DNA of 25,528 nt, from contig CBFIHE010000032.1 in assembly GCA_965662345.1 (NCBI GenBank), positions 1-25,528 on the forward strand, in the 5' to 3' direction. A program made the translations under genes and the position numbers. This DNA comes from UBA6049 sp965662345 (GTDB lineage Bacteria > Bacteroidota > Bacteroidia > Flavobacteriales_G > Salibacteraceae). Of this stretch, positions 1 through 7,011 are shown piece after piece. The notes beneath the pieces were generated by a model. That model searched no databases and was not told the origin of the DNA. It worked only from the letters and a program-made list of their open reading frames with translations. Positions within the stretch are counted from its first letter, which is position 1. Each line of letters starts with the position of its first letter.

Positions 1-167
1 CAACCGCTAAACTACATCCCCTCTTGCGCTTCACTCAAACTCTAAACTCTTTTTGAGACCCTGTAACACGTTTAAGGTGCTAGAGGTCCGAAAACGGGTT
101 TTCTCAACAATGACTTTTATCATTTAAAAAGCAAACTGTTATCAACCGTAACCTTTTGATTTATAGA

Positions 168-175
168 TAACTTCG
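168..175 (+). promoter_or_regulatory. candidate -7 promoter element
   Basis: TAACTTCG lies 17 bp before the ATG at 193 and differs by one base from the Bacteroidota -7 consensus TAnnTTTG. The same octamer precedes the lipoprotein gene at 14185. I see no clear TTG -33 partner at the usual distance, so this is a weak call. Confidence 0.3.
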
Positions 176-192
176 AGTAAAACCTGAGAGTC

Positions 193-1173
193 ATGTATAA
201 GTTTAGCATTCTAATCGCACTGGTACTGGGTAGTCTACAATTAGTTGCTCAAAGCCAACCAGAACAAGCCATTCAAGCTGTGGTTACAGAGCTTGAAACG
301 TTGAACCTCAACAAAAAGAATATTTCCGTTATGCCAGTAAGAGCTAGTCTTAACGGAAAGGAGTCTTACATGTTAGAGCAGTTCGCACTATCTGAAGTTG
401 AACGAGCACTGAGAAAATCTAAAGTGTATAAACCCATTTCCACTACTCCCATTAGCGCTGAATTGGAAAACAAACGCTGGTTAAAACCAGAATCTTACGC
501 AGCGTACGACCGCATTAACAAGTTAAATTTTGCCTTTGGAAGTGATGTTACTTCTTCTTTCTTACTCCTGCGGTTTTCGCCTAGAGAAGCTGATGTTTAC
601 CTAGAAGCCATGTGGATTCCAGGTGGTGTGGTTTGCAATGCAGAAAAAGTAGGTGTTTCTTTTAGCAAAGATGAGCATTGGAATAAACTACTGGGCGAGG
701 AAGTGCCCATGGCTCTATTAGATGAGCCTGAAATAGATGAGCCATTGCAGGTTATGGAAACCCAGAATATTTTAGCTACAGTAGAAGATATGAAGCCAGA
801 TTTAGGCTCCTTACCTCAAACCAGAATCATAGGAGACTTATCCGTTACCTTAATGAGTGCAGAGAAACAATCTTCTAGACTGGTATTCGACTTCTCTGTT
901 ACCCATATGGACGGTGATAAAAAATTACCTGGTGTACGCGCTAGACTAATAGATGCGGATGGAAATGAGCACAATGCACGTGAGAACACTATGAGCTACA
1001 GAGACCTCATTGGCGATGCCACTATTAGAACCGAGGTAGTATTTGATGCTCCCGACAGCTCAGGAGAAATACAAGTATTGGAATTGTATTACAGCACCTG
1101 GGGAGAGCACATGAGGTTCACCAACATACCGTTGAACAACCAAACCCGTTATAGCGACAACCTATCACACTAA
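193..1173 (+). CDS. secreted protein of unknown function with two-domain architecture
   Basis: A 326-residue protein I do not recognise. Residues 1-20 form a signal peptide (hydrophobic core ending in VAQS), so it is exported, probably to the periplasm. Residues about 40-160 are a mixed alpha/beta region beginning with a strand (ISVMPV), then a helix (LSEVERALRKS) and a strand (VYKPI). That order loosely recalls CsgG/FlgO-like domains, but the similarity is weak. After an acidic linker (about 165-205), residues 210-326 look like a beta-sandwich: alternating strands, a DADGNEH turn and a VVFDAP motif, reminiscent of DUF4352-type immunoglobulin-like domains. There is no lipobox and no T9SS tail. 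The start is fixed by the signal peptide directly after ATG 193. A gap of about 110 bp separates it from the next co-directional gene, and I saw no terminator between them, so they may be co-transcribed. Function is unknown. Confidence 0.75.
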   Translation: MYKFSILIALVLGSLQLVAQSQPEQAIQAVVTELETLNLNKKNISVMPVRASLNGKESYMLEQFALSEVERALRKSKVYKPISTTPISAELENKRWLKPESYAAYDRINKLNFAFGSDVTSSFLLLRFSPREADVYLEAMWIPGGVVCNAEKVGVSFSKDEHWNKLLGEEVPMALLDEPEIDEPLQVMETQNILATVEDMKPDLGSLPQTRIIGDLSVTLMSAEKQSSRLVFDFSVTHMDGDKKLPGVRARLIDADGNEHNARENTMSYRDLIGDATIRTEVVFDAPDSSGEIQVLELYYSTWGEHMRFTNIPLNNQTRYSDNLSH

Positions 1174-1281
1174 CAGGGCCTAGCTACAGACCATTGACCA
1201 CCTATTTTTTACCATAGAGATTCGGTCTCTACGTCTTAGCCAGACAACCGCATTAGTAGTAACCCAAATGATACTCAAGTC

Positions 1282-1701
1282 ATGAAAACTCAAAAATTAA
1301 TAGCAGTGGCTTTACTTTTTGGAAGTAGCCTGGCGGGATACGCACAAGAAGTAGCGGAAACCGCAGAAAAAACATCGGGCGGAATGCCCTGGGAAGAAAT
1401 CATATTTGGTACATTTCTCTTAGCCACAATTCTGTTTGTACCCATGGTGATTTACACCAACATCAAAGAAAAATTGAACTTGGAGCCTGATGAGTCTGAC
1501 CCGCTTCAAGCACTATCTGATGAAGAAAGAAACGAAAGAGCCATGTTCATCTTAGATGAAGTGGACCAAAAGCTAACCCATTTCGAAAGTGAAGAGGGTG
1601 AGGATATGATTACCATTGAAAAATGGTGCACAAGCAAAATTTTTAAAAAATACGCTGGAGTTTTTACATCAAAAACTATCTCCAACAGACCCAATGATTA
1701 A
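1282..1701 (+). CDS. N-terminal part of a frameshifted membrane protein
   Basis: As read, this frame encodes 139 residues: a signal peptide (1-21, ending GYAQ), a transmembrane helix at about 38-58, and an acidic cytosolic-looking stretch (NLEPDESDPLQALSDEERNE). After residue 113 the sequence stops looking like protein of the same character (TIEKWCTSKIFKK...). The adjacent frame from about 1616 instead continues smoothly (NGAQAKFLKNTLEFLHQKL). Removing one A from the run at 1619-1623 joins the two frames into a single 310-residue protein. I therefore regard 1282-2215 as one ancestral gene with a one-base insertion, real or a sequencing error. The last 27 residues of this frame are probably not native. 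The family is not recognised. Confidence 0.65.
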   Translation: MKTQKLIAVALLFGSSLAGYAQEVAETAEKTSGGMPWEEIIFGTFLLATILFVPMVIYTNIKEKLNLEPDESDPLQALSDEERNERAMFILDEVDQKLTHFESEEGEDMITIEKWCTSKIFKKYAGVFTSKTISNRPND

Positions 1702-2215
1702 AGAACAAATGGAAGGTTTAGTGGAGTTGTATGAAAACAGAACCGAAAGATTCTTTACTGGTTCTAAGTGGATTCTGTTTGCTGCAGGTGCAGTTGCCGC
1801 TTTTGTAGGCTATACAAGTGGTCTATCTACCTTCTTCTTTGTTCAATTGGCTGGTATTGCATTTTACTGGTTTGCTAGTAGAACTCCGCTTTATCAATTA
1901 GAAAGCAGAATGGACACTTTTGGAAGCATGGGGCTAGGCATAGTAGGAGGACTTCTTGCTGGTCTTTTTGTAGGTGGCGGAACCCAATACTACACCGAAG
2001 ACTCTATGGGTTTTCGATCTAGAGATTATGAATCTGAGGGTCAGGCCGCACTATTTCAAATAATACTGATGGCCATTGCTGTGCTCATAGTAGGGGCATT
2101 AATTATTGCATTTGCAGACCTTAATGCGGTTATGAACTACTACAGCAGTTATCAAAAACCCATTAACCTCAACAACTGGTATGATGAAAACATTCAAGCA
2201 AGAGAGCTTGCTTGA
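1616..2215 (+). CDS. C-terminal part of the frameshifted membrane protein
   Basis: This is the frame-shifted continuation of the gene that starts at 1282. It opens without a convincing start codon (TTG at 1616; first ATG at 1694), as expected for the 3' half of a broken gene. It carries a helical acidic stretch (NGAQAKFLKNTLEFLHQKL, then MIKEQMEGLVELYENR). Hydrophobic segments follow at about WILFAAGAVAAFVGYTSGL, FFFVQLAGIAFYWFA, GLGIVGGLLAGLFVG and IILMAIAVLIVGALIIAF, giving about four membrane helices. The C-terminus is polar (NLNNWYDENIQARELA). Joined to the upstream frame the product would be an exported-start, five-helix membrane protein of 310 residues. If translation reinitiates at 1694 it could still give a 173-residue membrane fragment. 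Function is unknown. Confidence 0.65.
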   Translation: MKNGAQAKFLKNTLEFLHQKLSPTDPMIKEQMEGLVELYENRTERFFTGSKWILFAAGAVAAFVGYTSGLSTFFFVQLAGIAFYWFASRTPLYQLESRMDTFGSMGLGIVGGLLAGLFVGGGTQYYTEDSMGFRSRDYESEGQAALFQIILMAIAVLIVGALIIAFADLNAVMNYYSSYQKPINLNNWYDENIQARELA

Positions 2216-2237
2216 GGCTTGGGTTCATGATTAGGCT

Positions 2238-2273
2238 ATGCCGAGGTTTCTATTCAGGTTCCTCGGCATTTTT
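2238..2273 (+). terminator. intrinsic terminator after the frameshifted membrane-protein gene
   Basis: A perfect 9-bp stem (ATGCCGAGG / CCTCGGCAT) with a 14-nt loop is followed by TTTTTAT. It starts 23 bp after the stop codon at 2213-2215. Confidence 0.85.
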
Positions 2274-2372
2274 ATGTGCTAAGCGTTCGGTTTCGTCTGT
2301 ATTGATTTAAGTAATCCTTTTGGAAAAATCAATAGCTTCCGTACAAACGTTTTCCTGTTAACCGTTCATAAA

Positions 2373-2394
2373 TGCAACCGGCCAACCGGTTGCA
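2373..2394. promoter_or_regulatory. perfect inverted repeat upstream of the ribonucleotide reductase gene
   Basis: The 312-bp stretch between 2216 and 2527 holds the terminator above and this perfect repeat: TGCAACCGG, loop CCAA, CCGGTTGCA, centred about 145 bp before the nrdJ start. AACCG occurs three times nearby (2360, 2376, 2384). It has no U-tract, so it is not a terminator. It could be a protein operator or a structured 5' leader. I did not find a cobalamin-riboswitch B12 box or an obvious NrdR box in this leader. Confidence 0.45.
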
Positions 2395-2527
2395 AGGGAT
2401 GCATGATTTATTCACCGCTTGCCGGTCATCAACAAGTTCTAGTAACCTGCAAATCGAACTAGTATTTACCGAATTTCGAATTCTGCCTTAAGCGAAAACC
2501 TATAACAGAATTGAATAATACCAAACT

Positions 2528-5080
2528 ATGAGTGAAATTACAGACACAGCCTTAAACCAAGATCGCGTTTATTCATACGAAGATGTTTATCAAGAATCAT
2601 TAGCCTATTTTAATGGAGATGAACTCGCTGCCACTACTTGGATGAACAAGTATGCCGTTAAAAACAAAGCTGGTGAATTTGTAGAGGCTTCACCGCTTGG
2701 TATGCATGAACGTATGGCTAAGCAATTTGCTCGTATTGAACAGCGCTACGATTCAGATACAGGCGAACTATTTATTGAAAGTCTTTCTGAGTATGGCAGA
2801 ATTAGACCTGCGCTAACTGAAGACCGTATTTTTGACCTGTTCAATCGTTTTAAATATGTTATACCTCAAGGGAGCGTTATGGCCGCATTGGGTAACACCC
2901 ATATGTTAGCTTCCCTTTCTAATTGCGTGGTAATGCCTTCTCCTTATGATTCATACGGGGGAATTATGAATGCAGACCAGCAATTGGCACAGCTTTTTAA
3001 ACGCAGATGTGGGGTAGGTATTGATATCAGCTCGTTACGCCCAGGTGGCGAACCGGTAAACAATGCAGCTGGAACTACCAGTGGAGCAGTAACCTTCATG
3101 CATCGCTTTAGCAATACCACACGAGAAGTAGCTCAAAATGGCAGACGTGGTGCACTCATGCTTACTATGGATATAGCGCATCCAGATGTGGAACAATTCG
3201 TTACCATTAAGCAAGACCTTACCAAGGTTACAGGTGCTAATATTTCAGTGCGTTTGAGTGATGAGTTTATGGAAGCCGTTCAAAATGATACAGAGTATAC
3301 ACACCGATTCCCCATTGATGCAGATGAACCTGAAATTACCAAAACCGTAAATGCAAGAGACCTCTGGAACACTATCATCAGCTGTGCGCACAACACGGCA
3401 GAACCTGGGTTAATTTTCTGGGATAGACAGCACCACTACTCTACCTCATCTGTTTACCCTGGGTTTGAAAACCTCTCTACCAACCCTTGCTCAGAGATTG
3501 CCATGCAAGGCGGAGATAGCTGCAGACTCATCGCAATAAACCTTTACAATTTTGTAAAGAATCCTTTTACAGCAGAAGCTGAGTTTGACTTTGAGAAATT
3601 CTATGAAGTAACCTATGAGGCTCAGCGCTTGAACGATGATTTGGTTGACTTAGAATTAGAAGCCATTGAGCGGATTTTGGCCAAATTAGAAAGCGACCCT
3701 GAGCCCGACTTTGTTAAACAAGCTGAAAAAGAAACCTGGAAACTTCTATACAATACTGGAAAACGAGGAAGAAGAACAGGTTTGGGCTTTACCGCATTGG
3801 GCGATGCAATTGCTGGGCTTAACTTGAAGTTTGATTCAGACGCTTCTATCAAAACCATAGATGCCATTATGCGTGAAAAATGCAGAGCCGAATTTGATAG
3901 CTCTGTAGATATGAGTATTCAAAGAGGTTCATTTGAAGGCTTTAACCCAGAAATAGAAAGTAAGTCTGAATTTGTGGATATGTTAAAATCAGAATTTCCA
4001 GATTTACATAAACGCATGATGGAATATGGCAGAAGAAATATTTCGCTGAGTACCGTTGCGCCTACGGGAACCCTATCTATGCTAGCGCAAACATCAAGCG
4101 GCATAGAGCCGGTATTTATGCTCTCCTACAAGCGTAGAAGAAAAGTAAATGGCAGAGATAAAAACGCCAACGTTTCTTTCATTGATGAGTTGGGAGATGC
4201 TTGGGAAGAATTCACAGTGTACCATCCAAAAGTAAAAGAGTGGATGGATATCACAGGAGAAAAAGACTTGAGCAAGAGTCCGTACGCTGGAGCAACTGCA
4301 CCAGAAATCGATTGGATAAAGCGGGTTGAAATTCAAAGCATTGTACAGAAGTACACGACCCATTCAATCAGTTCAACCATTAATTTACCTAGCGATGTTT
4401 CCACAGATAAAGTGGGCGATATCTATTTAGAATCTTGGAAACAGGGCCTTAAGGGCATAACGGTCTACAGAGATAGTTCACGTAGCGGAGTTTTGGTAAG
4501 CACCGATGAGAAAAAAGAAGAAATCGAAGACCTATCGGCACCCGCCAAAAGACCAGATGTATTGGATGCTCGCGTAATCCGTTTTAAAAATGAAGATGAA
4601 GATTGGTTGGCCGTTGTGGGTATAATGAATGACAGGCCTTATGAGATTTTCACGGGTAAAGCAGAAGACGCGTTTGCGCTTCCAAGCTATGTGAGTCGCG
4701 GTTGGATTATGCGCGCCAAAGATGATGATGAATCTAGATACGATTTTAGATATACCGATAGTGCTGGTTTTAGAGTAACTATTGAAGGGCTTTCACGCTC
4801 ATTTAACAAAGAGTATTGGAATTACGCTAAGTTAATTTCAGGTGTATTGAGACACAACATGCCATTACCGTATGTGGTAGACTTGGTAGAGAATTTAAAC
4901 CTTGATAAAGAGTTCATCAACACCTGGAAAAACGGAGTGGCGAGAGCATTAAAAACCTTTATTCCAGATGGCACCAAAGCCGCAGACAAGATTTGCGACA
5001 GCTGCGGAGATCCAGAGGGACTCATCTATGAAGAAGGATGCCTAAAATGTAAAAGTTGCGGACACAGCAAGTGCGGTTAA
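2528..5080 (+). CDS. nrdJ: adenosylcobalamin-dependent (class II) ribonucleoside-diphosphate reductase
   Basis: An 850-residue class II ribonucleotide reductase. It reduces ribonucleotides to deoxyribonucleotides in the cytosol, using coenzyme B12 instead of an oxygen-dependent R2 subunit to make the thiyl radical. Visible hallmarks: C133 in SNCVV and C332 in GGDSC, the expected redox cysteine pair; N319-P-C321-S-E323, carrying the thiyl-radical cysteine and its Asn/Glu partners; PTGTLSMLAQTSSGIEP, the phosphate-binding loop region; and a C-terminal zinc-ribbon-like tail with cysteines 823, 826, 838, 841, 844 and 849, typical of NrdJ and probably serving re-reduction by thioredoxin. The length is normal for the family. 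I see no N-terminal ATP-cone cysteine anomalies and no frameshift. The gene is monocistronic, bounded by hairpins on both sides. No nrdA/B genes are in the window. The organism must make or import B12. Confidence 0.96.
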   Translation: MSEITDTALNQDRVYSYEDVYQESLAYFNGDELAATTWMNKYAVKNKAGEFVEASPLGMHERMAKQFARIEQRYDSDTGELFIESLSEYGRIRPALTEDRIFDLFNRFKYVIPQGSVMAALGNTHMLASLSNCVVMPSPYDSYGGIMNADQQLAQLFKRRCGVGIDISSLRPGGEPVNNAAGTTSGAVTFMHRFSNTTREVAQNGRRGALMLTMDIAHPDVEQFVTIKQDLTKVTGANISVRLSDEFMEAVQNDTEYTHRFPIDADEPEITKTVNARDLWNTIISCAHNTAEPGLIFWDRQHHYSTSSVYPGFENLSTNPCSEIAMQGGDSCRLIAINLYNFVKNPFTAEAEFDFEKFYEVTYEAQRLNDDLVDLELEAIERILAKLESDPEPDFVKQAEKETWKLLYNTGKRGRRTGLGFTALGDAIAGLNLKFDSDASIKTIDAIMREKCRAEFDSSVDMSIQRGSFEGFNPEIESKSEFVDMLKSEFPDLHKRMMEYGRRNISLSTVAPTGTLSMLAQTSSGIEPVFMLSYKRRRKVNGRDKNANVSFIDELGDAWEEFTVYHPKVKEWMDITGEKDLSKSPYAGATAPEIDWIKRVEIQSIVQKYTTHSISSTINLPSDVSTDKVGDIYLESWKQGLKGITVYRDSSRSGVLVSTDEKKEEIEDLSAPAKRPDVLDARVIRFKNEDEDWLAVVGIMNDRPYEIFTGKAEDAFALPSYVSRGWIMRAKDDDESRYDFRYTDSAGFRVTIEGLSRSFNKEYWNYAKLISGVLRHNMPLPYVVDLVENLNLDKEFINTWKNGVARALKTFIPDGTKAADKICDSCGDPEGLIYEEGCLKCKSCGHSKCG

Positions 5081-5100
5081 TTTAACTTTGATCTTACCTC

Positions 5101-5130
5101 AGCCCAGCTAGTAATAGTTGGGCTTTTTTT
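5101..5130 (+). terminator. intrinsic terminator of nrdJ
   Basis: The stem AGCCCAGCT / AGTTGGGCT (9 bp, one G-U pair) has a 6-nt loop and a run of seven or more T. It begins 20 bp after the nrdJ stop codon. Confidence 0.9.
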
Positions 5131-5267
5131 GTGCCTAAACCATTCGGTTTTTTAACCTTTGCACAGTCGATTTGAGAATGGCAGCGACCGTTTTAAACTT
5201 CACGATTTTCATCTTCTTCCGTTAGCGATTGGCTCCAGGAGTGCAATCGTGCTATGCAAATACGGAA

Positions 5268-6023
5268 ATGAACCATACACAAATTAAGGTTGGTGGGGTG
5301 CCCGAGCACTTTAATACCCCATGGTACATGCTGAGTGAAAATAACTCTCTGGTGAATGAGGGTATTCATCTTGATTTTATCCCTCAACCAGGTGGAACGG
5401 GGCAAATGATAGAAAGCCTTGTAGATGGCGACTTAGATTTAGCCGTACTACTTACTGAGGGAATTACAGCTGCTATTCTCAAAGGTGCTCCTCTCAAAAT
5501 AATTCGATTCTACGTAAATTCTCCTCTTATTTGGGGGCTTCATGTGAATCCAAATCGCAAAATCGCTAACCTTAACCCCCTAAAAGAACAGCGATTTGCC
5601 ATTAGCAGACTTTACAGCGGTTCGCACCTGATGGCTCATATTCACGCAGATAGTCAAAATCAAACCCTTGGGGCCGATAACTTTGTGATCGTTCATGATT
5701 TGGAGGGTGCACAAAATGCTTTGGCAACCGAAGATGCAGAATTCTTTCTGTGGGAAAAATACACCACTCAACCACTCGTAGATTCAGAAGACTTTAGCCG
5801 TGTAGGTGAAGTTCCCACTCCTTGGCCGTGTTTTGTTATAGCCGTTAGAGAAGATGTGCTCAATACGAGAGAAAGCGAAATTACTCGAGTCATTGAAGCA
5901 ATAGAAGACATTATCACTCAACTAGAAGCCAGCCCAGAAGAAACAATACAACATATTTCAAAAAGGTTCAACCTGAATAATCAACAGGTTACAGAGTGGT
6001 TCAGCGAATTAGAATGGACCTAG
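5268..6023 (+). CDS. periplasmic-binding-protein-like (NMT1/THI5/SsuA fold) protein, ends at a premature TAG
   Basis: As read, 251 residues from ATG 5268; an in-frame TTG at 5229 would add 13 residues but has no support. The sequence fits the type 2 periplasmic-binding-protein fold of the nitrate/sulfonate/thiamine-precursor group, closest in feel to the Ca3427-like set. Visible motifs are IKVGGVPEHFNTPWYML at the start, a PGGTGQMIESL loop (41-51), DGDLDLAVLLTEG (53-65) and SRLYSGSHLMA (113-123). There is no signal peptide, so unlike classical ABC-transporter receptors it should be cytosolic. No transporter genes are nearby. Translation ends at TAG 6021-6023, yet the same frame stays open and protein-like for another 45 codons to 6161, which would bring it to about 297 residues, nearer the usual size. 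The ligand is unknown. Confidence 0.8.
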   Translation: MNHTQIKVGGVPEHFNTPWYMLSENNSLVNEGIHLDFIPQPGGTGQMIESLVDGDLDLAVLLTEGITAAILKGAPLKIIRFYVNSPLIWGLHVNPNRKIANLNPLKEQRFAISRLYSGSHLMAHIHADSQNQTLGADNFVIVHDLEGAQNALATEDAEFFLWEKYTTQPLVDSEDFSRVGEVPTPWPCFVIAVREDVLNTRESEITRVIEAIEDIITQLEASPEETIQHISKRFNLNNQQVTEWFSELEWT

Positions 6024-6161
6024 AACTCAGATTTAGATGAAGAAGTATTCCTAAACGTGATTTCAGCGTTAAAGCGAGTTGGTGTTTTAGAAAAAGAACT
6101 ACCGGCAAAGCCCGATGCCTTTTTGCATGAACTTACTGCGTCTAGTTCTTACTCCTTTTAG
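6021..6161 (+). other. in-frame TAG and open C-terminal extension of the binding-protein-like gene
   Basis: Directly after TAG at 6021-6023, in the same frame, come 45 sense codons starting NSDLDEEVFLNVISALKRVG and ending in TAG at 6159-6161. The stretch has a normal amphipathic-helix composition and runs right up to the terminator region. It reads as the native C-terminal helix of the protein, cut off by a single nonsense change (for example CAG, AAG or GAG to TAG), by a base-call error, or by a read-through stop. It has no start codon of its own at the junction. Confidence 0.7.
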
Positions 6162-6168
6162 GTAACAC

Positions 6169-6199
6169 AAAAAAATCTCCGAGTTAAAAACTCGGAGAT
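6169..6199 (-). terminator. intrinsic terminator on the minus strand
   Basis: A perfect 9-bp stem (ATCTCCGAG at 6175-6183 with CTCGGAGAT at 6191-6199) has a 7-nt loop. On the minus strand it is followed by seven T (the A-run at 6169-6175). On the plus strand no T-run follows, so it serves minus-strand transcription: the candidate RNA below and/or the tspO transcript. Confidence 0.85.
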
Positions 6200-6329
6200 C
6201 CAAACGAGTACCTCTCTTATCAATGGGGAATCCATTTTGTGTATAAAGTCTTGTAGCCGTAGAGGTATCATTACAAGACACTTGCCTAACTAAACCGTGA
6301 ACCAAATAACACTATCAAGGGAAGAAAAC
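6169..6329 (-). ncRNA. candidate structured small RNA or structured tspO 3' UTR with a pseudoknot
   Basis: Read on the minus strand, this gene-free stretch folds into a compact design. Stem P1 is GTCTTGTA (6272-6279) with TACAAGAC (6248-6255), a perfect 8-bp pair closing a 16-nt loop. That loop contains TACCTCT (6261-6267), which matches AGAGGTA downstream (6209-6215), giving a 7-bp pseudoknot. Between them sits a small hairpin, AATGG / CCATT (6222-6236), and the element ends in the terminator at 6169-6199. A possible -7 element TAACTTTA (6336-6343) would start an RNA of about 160 nt, although its nearest TTG is 22 bp away. I could not match it to 6S RNA, tmRNA, RNase P, SRP RNA or any riboswitch I know. 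Alternatively it is the long 3' UTR of tspO. Confidence 0.45.
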
Positions 6330-6400
6330 AAAGCTTAAAGTTACAGACGGTTGATAGACCTCTTTCAACGGTTCTTTTTAACACTAATTATCACCTAATC

Positions 6401-6862
6401 CTAATTATACAACACAATATAGGTGTTTAAAGAAGCGGCAATAGCCATCCAAATAACATAGGGTGAAATCCAAATCTCGTACAACTTACCATACGGCCAA
6501 GCCAGCTTAACAAGCGCAAGCAACACTACAAATAAGGCTAACAAAACCAGTAAGCCAAAAAAGTAAAGATGACCTCCAAAGAATACTGGGTTCCAAGACA
6601 CATTCAACAGCCACTGCAACCCGTAAACAACAAGCACTTGGTTAGATTTACCTTCAGCTCTTCGGTATAAAGCTTCCATAAAAAAGGCAAAAGAAATCAT
6701 AATTAATGTCCAAGCAGCTCCAAAAACCCAACCGGGTGGAGTCCAAGGAGCTCTATTCAAGCTTTGATAAACTTCATCTTCTGCAGGGTTAGCAAAAAAT
6801 GACCCAATTCCCAAGGCCAAAAAATTCAATACCAAAAAGGCTGTAAATGCAATCCAATTCAT
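6401..6862 (-). CDS. tspO: TspO/MBR family tryptophan-rich membrane protein
   Basis: A 153-residue integral membrane protein of the TspO/translocator-protein family. Five hydrophobic helices fill the sequence, and the family signatures are present: PAEDEVYQSLNRAPWTPPGWVFGAAWT in the first loop and second helix (the W-x-PP-x-W-VF-x-x-W pattern), NVSWNPVFF in the third/fourth region, and SPYVIWMAIAASLNTYIVLYN at the end. Family members bind porphyrins and, in some bacteria, degrade protoporphyrin IX or modulate pigment and stress responses; the role here is not shown by context. It is transcribed alone. About 200 bp of structured sequence follows its stop codon before a terminator, and it diverges from the T9SS substrate gene at 7012. 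Confidence 0.93.
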   Translation of the reverse strand: MNWIAFTAFLVLNFLALGIGSFFANPAEDEVYQSLNRAPWTPPGWVFGAAWTLIMISFAFFMEALYRRAEGKSNQVLVVYGLQWLLNVSWNPVFFGGHLYFFGLLVLLALFVVLLALVKLAWPYGKLYEIWISPYVIWMAIAASLNTYIVLYN

Positions 6863-7011
6863 ACGTGTAAAAATAGATACTGGAAGCTAGCAAAGAAGGT
6901 CAAAACTCAAAAAATCACGGGTATTGGCAGCACCAAATAGCCATTTACGGGAATTCATAAGCTAACGATACTATACAATTTTGACCCATCAATAAACCCT
7001 AAATATATCTT

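Noticed and set aside
1..192. possible gene fragment or RNA at the window edge
   Set aside because: No reading frame, tRNA-like fold or clear terminator could be supported in this stretch; only a weak promoter-like octamer at 168.
1215..1231. 6-bp hairpin TAGAGA-TTCGG-TCTCTA between the first two genes
   Set aside because: It is short, with no T-run after it, and is not convincing as a terminator or regulatory RNA.
2216..2527. cobalamin riboswitch upstream of the B12-dependent reductase
   Set aside because: I found no B12-box-like sequence and no match to the conserved core. Only a terminator and a simple perfect inverted repeat are visible.
5083..5090. perfect TAACTTTG promoter-like octamer just after nrdJ
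   Set aside because: It lies 11 bp before the nrdJ terminator and about 178 bp from the next start codon, so it is probably a chance match.
6099..6305. 68-residue minus-strand reading frame in the tspO downstream region
   Set aside because: It crosses the terminator hairpin and the pseudoknot, and its composition is not protein-like. It is better explained by the structured RNA on one strand and the end of the binding-protein gene on the other.
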